From positions 806,001 through 870,000 of the forward strand of contig CAVTON010000002.1 in assembly GCA_963736455.1 (NCBI GenBank): DNA of 64,000 bases, written 5' to 3'. Shown here piece after piece: positions 19,429 to 28,316 of this stretch. The position numbers were made by a program, and so were the translations under genes. Positions within the stretch are counted from its first letter, which is position 1. Every line of letters starts with the position of its first letter. The DNA comes from DAHUXD01 sp963736455 (GTDB lineage Bacteria; Acidobacteriota; Thermoanaerobaculia; UBA5066; Gp7-AA6). The notes beneath the pieces were generated by a model, which worked only from the letters and a program-made list of their open reading frames with translations, was not told the origin of the DNA and ran no database searches.

Positions 19429-20468
19429 CCGATCGCGACGTGCGCCGTGCGCGTTCCGCGCTCCCGGTCGAAGAACTTCAGGTCCCTCTCGGCGACGGCG
19501 AACTCCTGGGTCGTTCCCTTCTCGATGGCGGCGCCGCCGTGCGCCGGGATGCGGGAGACGACCTTCTGGCCCTCGAACCGGCCGGAGCGCGCCTCCCCGT
19601 AGAGGATCCGCTCGGCGCCGAGGTACTCGACGTTCGTCACCTGGAAGCGCACCGGGATGGCGGCGCCCTTCTCGAGCGCCTCGGCCGCGGGCAGGAAGTG
19701 CTCGGGGCGAAAGCCGGCGGTGACTCCGGCGCTCTCGATCAGGTTCATCGGCGGTGAGCCCAGAAACGTGGCCACGAACGTGTCGGCCGGCTCGTCGTAG
19801 ACCTCGGCGGGCGTGCCGATCTGCCGGACCGCCCCCTGGTTCATGACGACGATGCGATCTCCCATCGCCATCGCCTCCACCTGATCGTGCGTCACGTAGA
19901 TCGTCGTCGTGCCGACCCTCCGCTGGAACTGCTCGAGCTCGGTCCGAGCGGACGCCCGCAGCTTCGCATCGAGATTGGAGAGGGGCTCGTCGAGCAGGAA
20001 GAGGGAGGGCTCGCGGACGATGGCCCGTGCCAGCGCGACCCGCTGCCGCTCGCCGCCCGAGAGCTCCCGGGGCTTGCGGCCGAGCAGCTGGCCGATCCCG
20101 AGCAGGCCCGCGGCCCACTCGGCCTTCTTCTCCCTCTCGGGTTTGGGCATCCCCCGTGCCTTGAGGGGGAAGGTGATGTTTCCGAGCACGGTCAGGTGGG
20201 GATAGAGGGCATAACTCTGGAACACCATGGCGATCCGGCGCTCCCGCGGAGTCAGATCGTTCACGACCGTTCCGCCGATCAGAATCTCCCCGGAGGTGGG
20301 CTCCTCGAGCCCCGCGATCATTCGCAGCAGCGTCGTCTTTCCCGACCCGGAGGGCCCGAGGAGGACGAGGAACTCGCCCTCCCGGCTTTCGAGGTTCACG
20401 TCGACGACGGCGCCGACGCCCCCCTTCTTGAACCGCTTGGTGAGACCCCGCGTCTGGACGATCGCCAT
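19425..20468 (-). CDS. Sugar ABC transporter ATPase (MalK/UgpC type)
   Basis: A 347-residue ATPase. Walker A is GPSGSGKTT, the Q-loop lies in VFQSYALYP, the signature is LSGGERQRVALARA, Walker B is LFLLDEPLSNLD and the H-loop is YVTHDQVEAM. A C-terminal TOBE/OB domain is present, as is usual for CUT1 ATPases. It energises uptake through the two downstream permeases, with the binding protein encoded just upstream. Confidence 0.95.
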   Translation of the reverse strand: MAIVQTRGLTKRFKKGGVGAVVDVNLESREGEFLVLLGPSGSGKTTLLRMIAGLEEPTSGEILIGGTVVNDLTPRERRIAMVFQSYALYPHLTVLGNITFPLKARGMPKPEREKKAEWAAGLLGIGQLLGRKPRELSGGERQRVALARAIVREPSLFLLDEPLSNLDAKLRASARTELEQFQRRVGTTTIYVTHDQVEAMAMGDRIVVMNQGAVRQIGTPAEVYDEPADTFVATFLGSPPMNLIESAGVTAGFRPEHFLPAAEALEKGAAIPVRFQVTNVEYLGAERILYGEARSGRFEGQKVVSRIPAHGGAAIEKGTTQEFAVAERDLKFFDRERGTRTAHVAIG

Positions 20469-20489
20469 AACGCGGAGGAGTCTATGCCC

Positions 20490-21818
20490 TCACTTCCACT
20501 TGTCGAAGATGCGCCGGATCTCGGTCTCCGCGGCCTTCATCGCCTCCTCGGGCGTGGACTCATCGCGCGCGGCCCTGGCGAACATCGTCGGAAGGACGAA
20601 CGTGTTGAACACCTCGTCGATCCCGGCCGTGGCGAAGCCCGGGTATCCGACGTTGGTCGCCCACTCGAGAACGTTGCCGAGGACGGCGTACTTGTCCGGG
20701 GGAACGGCATGCGGATCGTTCGCGAGCTGAGCCTTGATGTCGGGGACCGTGCTGGGGAAGCACGGGAAGTTGTAGAACTCGCTGGCCTTGAACGCCGCGC
20801 CGAAGCTGTCGATGTAGTCCACGAGGAACTTCTTGGCCCCCTCCTTGTTCTCGGCGAATTCCCACACCACGTAGCAATCCATCACGTGCTCGGCGGCGAT
20901 CCGCCGCACGGGGCCCTTCAGGGCCTGCGACACCATGATCGCCTTCGACATCTCCGGGTTGTCCTTCTCGGCGGAGCGGGTCACCGAGATCGCGTTGTCC
21001 ACGAACGACAGCTTTCCGGCGAGGATGCCGCGGTTGTTGGACGACGGGTCCCACGTGAAGACCTCGGGCGTCTCGCACTCCTTGTACAACGCCTTCATGT
21101 ACTTGATGGCCTCGAGCGTCTGCTTCGACGATATGGCCACGTTGCCGTGCTCGTCCTGCACGGACCCCCCGAAGGACCAGAGGCAGGCGCGCACGGCCAT
21201 GTTCGTGTCGAGCTCCTGCGACAGACCGATGCCGACGGGGTTCCCGAACTGGTCCTTGATCTTCTTGCCGCCGATTCGCAGGTCCTCCCAGGTGTCCGGG
21301 CCCTTCGGATAACCGACCTTCGCCCAGAGGTCCTGGCGATAGTTGCCCGGGTCCGGAACGTAGGAGTCCGAGAAGGCGAAGTACTTCTTGGTCTTCGGGT
21401 CGAAGGTCGACTTGTGGGCCAGGTCGATCATCTTGCCGTGCTTCTTCTCGACTTCCTGGTAGATCTCGGCGTGATCGATGACCTGCTTTTCGTAGGCCGC
21501 GGGCGGCGACAGGAACATGAAGAGGTCGTGCCCCTTCTTGGCCGCGACCTCGGCCGCGGCGCGCGCGTTGACCTCGCCGATGGCGATGTGATCGACGATG
21601 ACCTCGGTGTCGTTCCTGGCGCCCCACTCCTTCGTGTACGTGTTGTCGAACCACTTGTCGTACGCCGGAACGAAGTGGCTCCACTGCACGATCTTCAGGG
21701 TCTTGCCGGCCGCGCGGGCGCGGGCGGGGAAGAGGAAGGCGGGCCCCCCGGCGGCGAGCGCGCCGGTCCCCGCGAGTCGAGCAAACCGCCGACGGGTCAT
21801 TCCCTTCTTTCGAGACAT
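20490..21818 (-). CDS. Tat-exported sugar ABC substrate-binding protein
   Basis: A 442-residue solute-binding protein with a Tat signal (MTRRRFARLAGTG then a hydrophobic stretch). The mature protein starts KTLKIVQWSHFVPAYDKWFD and ends in RRIFDKWK. It is strongly similar to the orphan protein at 2712-4058. It lies between the MFS gene (25 bases upstream) and the ATPase gene. The substrate is unknown; family members bind sugars, glycerol phosphates or similar polyols. Confidence 0.9.
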   Translation of the reverse strand: MSRKKGMTRRRFARLAGTGALAAGGPAFLFPARARAAGKTLKIVQWSHFVPAYDKWFDNTYTKEWGARNDTEVIVDHIAIGEVNARAAAEVAAKKGHDLFMFLSPPAAYEKQVIDHAEIYQEVEKKHGKMIDLAHKSTFDPKTKKYFAFSDSYVPDPGNYRQDLWAKVGYPKGPDTWEDLRIGGKKIKDQFGNPVGIGLSQELDTNMAVRACLWSFGGSVQDEHGNVAISSKQTLEAIKYMKALYKECETPEVFTWDPSSNNRGILAGKLSFVDNAISVTRSAEKDNPEMSKAIMVSQALKGPVRRIAAEHVMDCYVVWEFAENKEGAKKFLVDYIDSFGAAFKASEFYNFPCFPSTVPDIKAQLANDPHAVPPDKYAVLGNVLEWATNVGYPGFATAGIDEVFNTFVLPTMFARAARDESTPEEAMKAAETEIRRIFDKWK

Positions 21819-21843
21819 CGTGTCCTCCCGTTCGTTGTTCGGG

Positions 21844-23439
21844 TCAGTCCGCCCTCAAATCCCGGTCCTTGGTTTCCCGGATGAAGAGCGCGCCGACGAC
21901 GAAGCTCATCAGAGCGACGATGATCGGATACCACAGGCCGGCGTAAATGTTGCCCCGGGACGCCACCATGGCCGTGGCCAGCAGCGGCAGCATCCCGCCG
22001 AACCAGCCATTGCCGATGTGGTACGGCAGGGACATGGAGGTGTAACGGATGCGCGTCGGGAAGAGCTCGACGAGGAAAGCCGCGATCGGCCCGTACACCA
22101 TGGTCACGTAGATGACGAGAATGACCAGGATCAGGATGGTCATCGTCCAGTTGAGCTGGGTCTTGTCGAACTTCTCCGGGTAGTTGGTCGACTTGAGGGC
22201 ATCCTTGTACTTGGCCTCGTCGAAGCCCTGCAGCTCGATGTTTCCGATCTTCGTCACGACGGTCTGGCCTTCGACGGGGGGCAGCTCCTGGAACGAGAGA
22301 CCCGCCTTGTTCAGGAAGCCCCGGGCCTTGTCGCAGTCGGAGTAGACGGTTTTCGGCCCCGGGAAGATGTGGACCTGGCAGTCGGTCGCGGCGACGCTGA
22401 TCGGGGTCGAGGCCGAGTAGGCCTCGATCGACGGGTTGACGTTGTGGGTCAGGGCCTTGAAGAGAGGAATGTACGTCACGGCGGCGAGCAGGCAGCCGGC
22501 CATGATGATCCACTTGCGTCCGATCCGGTCCGAGAGGCTGCCGAAGAAGATGAAGAACGGCGTACCGATGACGAGCGAAGCGCCGATCAGGATGTAGGCC
22601 GTCAGGTAGTCGACCTTCAGGTACAGCGTCAGGAAGAACAACGCATAGAACTGGCCCGTGTACCAGACGACTCCCTGGCCCGCGGTGGCGCCGAAGAGAG
22701 CCAGCAGGACCACCTTGGCATTGGACCAGTTGGCGAAACTGTCGGTGAGGGGAGCCTTGGATCCCTTGCCCTGCGCTTTCATCGCGCGGAAGATCGGAGA
22801 CTCCTGGAGCTTCAGGCGGATGTAGACGGAGATGGCGAGCAGGATGAGCGAGAGCAGAAACGGAATGCGCCAGCCCCAGCTCTTGAAGTCGTCAGCGGAG
22901 AACTTCACGCGGCAGTAGCCGATGACGACCAGGGCGAGCAGCAGCCCGAGAGTCGCCGTCGTCTGGATCCAGGCCGTGTCCCGGCCGCGCTTGCCGAGCG
23001 GGGCGTGCTCGGCCACGTACGTCGCCGCGCCGCCGTACTCTCCGCCGAGGGCGAGGCCCTGGACGAGGCGCAGGATCAGGAGCAGGGCCGGGGCGACGAA
23101 ACCAATCGAGGCATACGTCGGCAGCAGGCCGACGGCGGCCGTCGAGCTGCCCATCACGACGATGGTGATCAGGAAGGTGTACTTGCGGCCGACGAGGTCG
23201 CCGATCCGGCCGAACACGAGGGCACCGAAGGGGCGCACGAGAAAGCCCGCGGCATAGGCCACGAAGGAAGCCAGCAGGGCGGCGGTCGCGTTGCCCGGCG
23301 GGAAGAAGAGGGCCGCGAAGAAGGGCGCCAGGGTCGCGTAGAGATAGAAGTCGTACCACTCGAAGACCGTTCCCAGGGACGAGGCGAAGATGACCCGCTT
23401 TTCAGCAGGGGCGAACGTGCCCGCGGCGACTGTCTCCAT
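21844..23439 (-). CDS. MFS metabolite:H+ symporter
   Basis: A 531-residue transporter of the metabolite:H+ symporter branch (ProP/KgtP/ShiA-like). It has twelve predicted helices, the N-terminal signature GTVFEWYDFYLYATLAPFF, and the loop motifs GRIGDLVGRK and GSLSDRIGRK. An extra hydrophilic segment of about 100 residues lies between late helices (around DCQVHIFPGPK), longer than in classic family members and predicted to be periplasmic. It heads the operon that continues with the sugar ABC importer. The substrate may be an organic acid. Confidence 0.85.
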   Translation of the reverse strand: METVAAGTFAPAEKRVIFASSLGTVFEWYDFYLYATLAPFFAALFFPPGNATAALLASFVAYAAGFLVRPFGALVFGRIGDLVGRKYTFLITIVVMGSSTAAVGLLPTYASIGFVAPALLLILRLVQGLALGGEYGGAATYVAEHAPLGKRGRDTAWIQTTATLGLLLALVVIGYCRVKFSADDFKSWGWRIPFLLSLILLAISVYIRLKLQESPIFRAMKAQGKGSKAPLTDSFANWSNAKVVLLALFGATAGQGVVWYTGQFYALFFLTLYLKVDYLTAYILIGASLVIGTPFFIFFGSLSDRIGRKWIIMAGCLLAAVTYIPLFKALTHNVNPSIEAYSASTPISVAATDCQVHIFPGPKTVYSDCDKARGFLNKAGLSFQELPPVEGQTVVTKIGNIELQGFDEAKYKDALKSTNYPEKFDKTQLNWTMTILILVILVIYVTMVYGPIAAFLVELFPTRIRYTSMSLPYHIGNGWFGGMLPLLATAMVASRGNIYAGLWYPIIVALMSFVVGALFIRETKDRDLRAD

Positions 23440-23797
23440 CAGTTCCTCCTCAATCCGTCAATGGACGTGAACTCCGGACCGGGTGTGGCGGCCGCCGTCA
23501 GGCGGTCCGGTCGAAACGAAGCAGCTCGGCGGGGAAGGTCCGGAGGCGCCCATCCTCCGACGAAGCCCGGCCGCCGTTTCCCGGCGTGGTCTCCAACGGT
23601 GACGATCGGGCGAAGGGCCATCGTTCGCGGCACCTCGAATTGCCCTGCAGTCTTTTGGAAGGCCCGGTCGATGTCAAGGGGTCGCTCGAAGGTTTAACAT
23701 GGCGTCCGGCCGCCGGGAGGCGGCGCTTCTCGCGGAACGGGCCGCGGCGGCCGCCGCCGTAGGCTGCTCTTCGAGTTGTACAGACGGAGGCCGCGCC
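23440..23797. other. Divergent intergenic region, MFS / acetyl-CoA synthetase
   Basis: 358 bases with no convincing gene; frames here are short and inconsistent. On the minus strand TTGACA (23677-23672) with a 17-base spacer to AAGACT (23654-23649) is a weak candidate promoter for the MFS/ABC operon, implying a leader of about 200 bases. A CGGAGG ribosome site for acs lies at 23785-23790. I see no riboswitch or terminator. Confidence 0.35.
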
Positions 23798-25903
23798 ATG
23801 GCGGAACAAAAGACCGCGCCCGGAGTCGCCGAGACGACCGAAGCCCAGATCGCCGTTCACTGGAGGGAAGAGGAGCGATACGAGCCTCCCGCCTCCTTCG
23901 TCGCCCAGGCCAACCTGAAGGATGCCGCGATCAACGAGCGCTTCGCGGAGAAGAACTTTCCGAAGTGCTTCGAGGAATACGCGGACATGCTGACGTGGTC
24001 GGAGCGCTGGAACACGGTGCTCGACACGAGCAATCCGCCCTTCTGGAAGTGGTTCGTCGGCGGCAAGCTCAACGCCTCTTTCAACTGCGTCGATCGCCAC
24101 CTGGCCCGGTATAGGAACAAGGCGGCCCTGATCTCGGTCCCGGAGCCGGAAGACGAGAGCCCGATCACCGTGACGTACCAGGAGCTGTACGTCCGCGTCA
24201 ACGAGTTCGCCGCGCTCCTGCGCGACTTCGCGGGACTCAAGGCGGGCGATCGCGTGACGATTCACATGCCGATGGTCGCCGAGCTCCCGATCACGATGCT
24301 CGCCTGCGCCCGCCTGGGAGTGATCCACTCGGTCGTCTTCGGAGGGTTCAGCGGCGAAGCCTGCGGCATGCGCGCCGCCGATTCCGGCAGCCGGGTGCTC
24401 ATCTACATGGACGGCTATTCCCGAAGCGGCAAACTGATCGACCACAAGGCCGCCGCCGAGATCGCCGTGGCCACGGCGGAGGCGCAGGGACAGACGATCG
24501 ACCGGGTCCTGGTCTGGAGGCGATATCCCGGCCGTTCCCTGTCTGCCGCGCCCATGGTGAAGGGGCGCGATTTCTTCATCGACGAAGTCATCGGCAACTA
24601 CCGCGGCCAGCGCGTCGATCCGGTTCCCATGGACGCCGAGGCGCCTCTCTTTCTCATGTACACGAGCGGCACGACCGGCAAGCCCAAGGGTTGCCAGCAC
24701 CGGACCGGCGGATACCTCGCCTACGTGACAGCAACCTCGAAATACATCCAGGACATCCATCCCGAGGACGTGTACTGGTGCATGGCGGACATCGGCTGGA
24801 TCACGGGCCACTCGTACATCGTCTACGGACCGCTGGCGCTGGCGGCGACGTCGGTCCTCTACGAGGGCGTTCCGACCTACCCGGATCCCGGCAGAGTCTG
24901 GCGGATCGCGGAACGTCTCGACGTGAACATCTTCCACACCTCGCCGACGGCGATTCGCATGTTGCGCAAGGCCGGCCCCGAAGAGCCCCGGAAGTATCGA
25001 TACCGCTTCAAGCACATGACGACGGTCGGCGAGCCGATCGAGCCCGAGGTGTGGCGCTGGTACTACGACGTCGTCGGCAGGAAGGAAGCCGTGATCGTGG
25101 ACACCTGGTGGCAGACCGAGAACGGGGGTTTTCTCTGCAGCACCAAGCCGGCGATCGACACCATGAAGCCGGGGAGCGCCGGGCCGGCACTTCCCGGCAT
25201 CTATGCGGTCATTTACGACGAGCACGGGCAGGAGATGAAGGCGGGAACCGGCAAGGCCGGCAACATCTGCATCCGGAACCCGTGGCCCGGAATCTTTCAG
25301 ACCGTCTGGGGCGACCCGGAACGCTTCGTGAAGCAGTACTACTCGAAATACTGCAAGGACCCGAAGAGCAAGGACTGGCGGGACTGGCCGTACTTCGCGG
25401 CCGACGGCGCCGTTCTGGCCGCCGACGGCTACTTTCGCATCCTCGGCCGGGTGGACGACGTCATCAACGTGGCCGGGCATCGGCTGGGCACCAAGGAGAT
25501 CGAATCGGCGTGCCTGACGGTCCCGGAGGTCGCGGAGGCGGCGGTCGTGCCGGTCGTGGACGAGATCAAGGGCCGGCTTCCCGAGGTCTACATCGCCCTG
25601 AAGCCGAGCTACGAGCCCTCCCGGGAAATTGTCGACTCGGTCATCGCGGCGATCGAGTCGATGATCGGAAAGATCGCTCGGCCCCGCCGGGTGCACATCG
25701 TTCCGGACATGCCGAAGACGCGATCCGGCAAGATCATGCGCCGGGTCCTGGCCGCCATCTCGAACACGATGGATACCGGAGACATCACCACCCTGGCCAA
25801 CCCGGACGTCGTCGAACAGATCCGGCAGGCCGCCCAGGGCAAGGAAAAGCGGGCGACCCGGGAAGGTCCGGAGGACCTCAAGCGGTTCGGCGAACAGGAA
25901 TAG
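23798..25903 (+). CDS. acs: Acetyl-CoA synthetase-like AMP-forming ligase
   Basis: A 701-residue acyl-CoA synthetase that activates acetate, or a close short-chain acid, to acyl-CoA through an acyl-AMP. The P-loop is YTSGTTGKPKG. The WWQTENGG motif typical of acetyl/propionyl-CoA synthetases is present, as are GRVDDVINVAGHR and the C-terminal PKTRSGKIMRR with the catalytic, acetylation-prone Lys. It is about 50 residues longer than E. coli Acs, with an insertion near YYSKYCKDPKSKDWRDW. The ATG at 23798 has a CGGAGG site; the earlier in-frame start lacks homology. It supplies acetyl-CoA to the glyoxylate shunt. Confidence 0.9.
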   Translation: MAEQKTAPGVAETTEAQIAVHWREEERYEPPASFVAQANLKDAAINERFAEKNFPKCFEEYADMLTWSERWNTVLDTSNPPFWKWFVGGKLNASFNCVDRHLARYRNKAALISVPEPEDESPITVTYQELYVRVNEFAALLRDFAGLKAGDRVTIHMPMVAELPITMLACARLGVIHSVVFGGFSGEACGMRAADSGSRVLIYMDGYSRSGKLIDHKAAAEIAVATAEAQGQTIDRVLVWRRYPGRSLSAAPMVKGRDFFIDEVIGNYRGQRVDPVPMDAEAPLFLMYTSGTTGKPKGCQHRTGGYLAYVTATSKYIQDIHPEDVYWCMADIGWITGHSYIVYGPLALAATSVLYEGVPTYPDPGRVWRIAERLDVNIFHTSPTAIRMLRKAGPEEPRKYRYRFKHMTTVGEPIEPEVWRWYYDVVGRKEAVIVDTWWQTENGGFLCSTKPAIDTMKPGSAGPALPGIYAVIYDEHGQEMKAGTGKAGNICIRNPWPGIFQTVWGDPERFVKQYYSKYCKDPKSKDWRDWPYFAADGAVLAADGYFRILGRVDDVINVAGHRLGTKEIESACLTVPEVAEAAVVPVVDEIKGRLPEVYIALKPSYEPSREIVDSVIAAIESMIGKIARPRRVHIVPDMPKTRSGKIMRRVLAAISNTMDTGDITTLANPDVVEQIRQAAQGKEKRATREGPEDLKRFGEQE

Positions 25904-25941
25904 CCTGCGCGCGGCTGGCGCCGGGCATACAATCGAAATCG

Positions 25942-27054
25942 GTGAAAGTCTCCGGAAGCGTTCTGGACGGCCAGACTCTTGGCCGACTTGATCGCTGGCG
26001 GAAGGCGCGCGCGGTCTTCGTCCGGCCCGACGGGCTGGAGGCCGAGCGGGCCGTCGCCGCGGCGTGCGGGCGAAGCTGGGCGCGGGCCCCGATGTACGGT
26101 CGCGCGCGGCGCCTCCTCGTCGAGCGCACCCCGGAGCTCTTTCTCGAGGAGCTCGAAAAAAACCTCGGGCCGCTCGCCGAGCGTGTGCGGGTGGCCCCGG
26201 AGGACATGCGCCAGACGAAGTGGGACGCGATGTCGCGGCTCCAGACGCTGCCCCGGGCGCGCCGCGAGCTCGAGGCCCTCTGGCTCGCCGACGAGCTGAC
26301 CTCCGGGGAATTCTTCGTCGAGTTCCAGCCGATTTTCGATCTGTCCGCGGGCGCGGTCCTCGGATTCGAGGGGCTGCTGCGCGGCCGGGAGCAGGACGGG
26401 CACGTGCGGCTGGCCGCCGAGATCTTCCCGGCGGCGGAATCGCTGCACCTCGACCGGGCGTTCGAGCGCTTCTCGTGGACCTGCGTGCTCGAGGCGGCGC
26501 GGACGCTGCCGGCCGAGAGCCTCATCTTCCTGAACGTCAATCCCCGCCTGATCGGGCGCTCGGAGCATGCGCTCCTCGGGCTCGGCGAGGAGACCGAGCG
26601 CCGGGGCATTCCCTTCTCGCGGCTCGTCCTGGATCTCGTCGAGGTCGAGACGCTTCCCTCCGCGCCGGAGCTCGCGCAGGCCCTCACGGTGCCGCGCGAC
26701 CTCGGCGGCGTGCTCGCGCTCGACGACGTCACCTCCGGCTACGGCGCGCTGCAGTTCTGCCATGCGCTCCAGCCCGAGTGGATCAAGGTGGACGCGGAGG
26801 TCACCCGCGGCATCGCGCGGGATCCCAGGCGCCGCGCCATCCTGAAGTTTCTCGCGGATCTGTCCAAGGAGTTTTCCTTCACGCTGGTGGCGGAAGGGAT
26901 CGAGGCCGCGGAGGATCTCGATGTCTGCGCCGCCGAGGGCGTCGGCGCGGCGCAGGGCTACTTCTTGGCCCGTCCGGCGTCCGAGCCGCCGGCCGCATCG
27001 CCGGACTTTCGCGGCTGGATCGAGGCGCGACCGCCGGGCCAGCGCACCGCGTGA
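25942..27054 (+). CDS. EAL-domain protein (c-di-GMP phosphodiesterase or sensor)
   Basis: A 370-residue protein with an uncharacterised N-terminal region of about 110 residues and a C-terminal EAL domain. The signature motif reads FEGLLRG (EGL rather than EAL). Other active-site elements look present: FLNVNP, the Glu in LVEVE, LDDVTSGYG, IKVD and VAEGIE. It may therefore hydrolyse c-di-GMP to pGpG. There is no GGDEF domain and no membrane segment. The GTG start at 25942 lies 38 bases after acs, and the S4 gene overlaps its stop by four bases. Confidence 0.8.
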   Translation: MKVSGSVLDGQTLGRLDRWRKARAVFVRPDGLEAERAVAAACGRSWARAPMYGRARRLLVERTPELFLEELEKNLGPLAERVRVAPEDMRQTKWDAMSRLQTLPRARRELEALWLADELTSGEFFVEFQPIFDLSAGAVLGFEGLLRGREQDGHVRLAAEIFPAAESLHLDRAFERFSWTCVLEAARTLPAESLIFLNVNPRLIGRSEHALLGLGEETERRGIPFSRLVLDLVEVETLPSAPELAQALTVPRDLGGVLALDDVTSGYGALQFCHALQPEWIKVDAEVTRGIARDPRRRAILKFLADLSKEFSFTLVAEGIEAAEDLDVCAAEGVGAAQGYFLARPASEPPAASPDFRGWIEARPPGQRTA

Positions 27055-27464
27055 AGGCGGTGAGCGCTCCGGAACGCGGCGACGGGCCGGTTTCCGTCCG
27101 CCTGGACGTCTTTCTCGACGTCGCCTGCCTCTTTCCGACGCGCTCCCGGGCGAAGGCCGCCTGCGAGGGCGGAAAGGTGGACGTCAACGGGGCGCGCGCG
27201 AAGCCGCACCGGGAGGTGCGTCCCGGGGACCGGATCGGCGTCGCGGCGACGGATGGAACGCGCCGGGAGCTCGTCGTGCGCGGCCTCGCGGCGAGGTCGA
27301 TCCCCCGGGCGGAGGCGCGCAAGCTCTACGAGGACGTCACGGCGCCTCCTCCGCCGGAAGTCGTCGAGGCGCGGCGGCTCGACCGCCTGCTCGCGCCCCG
27401 GAAAGACTCGGGCCGTCCGGATCGGAACGAGCGGCGCGAGCGGCGTCGGCTCAAGGGCTGGTAG
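27051..27464 (+). CDS. S4-domain RNA-binding protein (Hsp15-like)
   Basis: A 137-residue protein with an N-terminal S4 domain: RLDVFLDVACLFPTRSRAK, GGKVDVNG and VRPGDRIGVA. A basic tail ends RRERRRLKGW. Hsp15 and relatives bind stalled 50S-peptidyl-tRNA complexes or rRNA. It begins with GTG overlapping the EAL stop (GTGA). Confidence 0.85.
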   Translation: MKAVSAPERGDGPVSVRLDVFLDVACLFPTRSRAKAACEGGKVDVNGARAKPHREVRPGDRIGVAATDGTRRELVVRGLAARSIPRAEARKLYEDVTAPPPPEVVEARRLDRLLAPRKDSGRPDRNERRERRRLKGW

Positions 27465-27493
27465 GACGTCTGCGCCGGGTCTAGACTGGGGAC

Positions 27494-27782
27494 GTGGACT
27501 TCGAGCTGACCTGCCCCTGCTGCAGCGCGAGGCTGAAGATCGACCCGGAGCTGAAGGCCGTCATCCATTTCGAGGCCCCCAGGGGTCCCCGCAAGTTCGC
27601 CTCGGTGGACGACGCCCTGGGGGCCTTGAAGGGCGAGGACGCCGAGCGCGAGAAGAAATTTGCCGCTTCGATCGAGGCCGAGAGGTCCAAGAAGGACGTG
27701 CTCAACAAGAAGTTCGCCGAGCTCTTCGAGAAGACGAAGGGCGACACGTCGAAGCCCGTTCAGGGACATCGACCTCGACTGA
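27494..27782 (+). pseudogene. Small zinc-ribbon-like protein with apparent frameshift near its end
   Basis: GTG at 27494 begins MDFELTCPCCSARLKID, a CxxC start seen in small conserved proteins, followed by a highly charged helical region (GEDAEREKKFAASIEAERSK). As sequenced, the frame then runs on for 1.6 kb as an implausible ORF antisense to the HtpX-like gene. Removing one C from CCC at about 27755-27757 gives the natural ending KPFRDIDLD and a stop at 27780-27782, four bases before the next gene. I read this as a roughly 95-residue protein with a one-base insertion, either a real mutation or a sequencing error. The function is unknown. Confidence 0.6.
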
Positions 27783-27785
27783 CGC

Positions 27786-28316
27786 TTGATCTCGATCGGC
27801 GTCTTCGGTTCCAGCCTCCCGGCCGAGCCGGATTCTTCGTACGAAGAAGCCCGGGATCTCGGCCGCCAGCTCGCCCTCCGCGGGGCCCGCGTCGTCTGCG
27901 GCGGATATGGCGGCGTGATGGAAGCGGCCTGCCGCGGCGCCGCGGAGGCGGGCGGGGAGAGCCTCGGGATCGTGCTGGCGGGCCGGGGAGCGCCCAACCC
28001 CTGGGTCACGGAAGTGGTCGAGGCCATCGACCTGGCGGACCGATTGCGCCGCCTGCGCGAGCTGACCGAGGGATGGATCTTCCTTCCGCGCGGCCTCGGC
28101 ACGATGCTCGAGCTCGTCTGGATCGCCGAATCCGTCGTGAAGGCGGATGCGCGGCCGAGGCCTCTCGTCCTGGTCGGAGAGTTCTGGCGGGCGACGCTCG
28201 AGCGGGCGCTCGACGAGGCGTCAGCCGCCGCCGGGGCTCGCGCTCTGTCCGAGGCAGTGCGCGTCGTCCACGGTCCGGCCGAGGCCGCGGCCGCCGCCCT
28301 CGGCGCTCACTTCTGA
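27786..28316 (+). CDS. LOG/TIGR00730-family Rossmann-fold protein
   Basis: A 176-residue Rossmann-fold protein of the LOG (cytokinin-activating nucleotide phosphoribohydrolase-like) family. The first motif GGYGGVMEA is close to GGGxxGxM. The second, LPRGLGTMLE, differs from the canonical PGGxGTxxE by Arg for the first Gly. Relatives cleave nucleoside 5'-monophosphates to base and ribose phosphate; the changed residue makes activity uncertain. The TTG start at 27786 follows the repaired stop of the previous gene. Confidence 0.75.
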   Translation: MISIGVFGSSLPAEPDSSYEEARDLGRQLALRGARVVCGGYGGVMEAACRGAAEAGGESLGIVLAGRGAPNPWVTEVVEAIDLADRLRRLRELTEGWIFLPRGLGTMLELVWIAESVVKADARPRPLVLVGEFWRATLERALDEASAAAGARALSEAVRVVHGPAEAAAAALGAHF

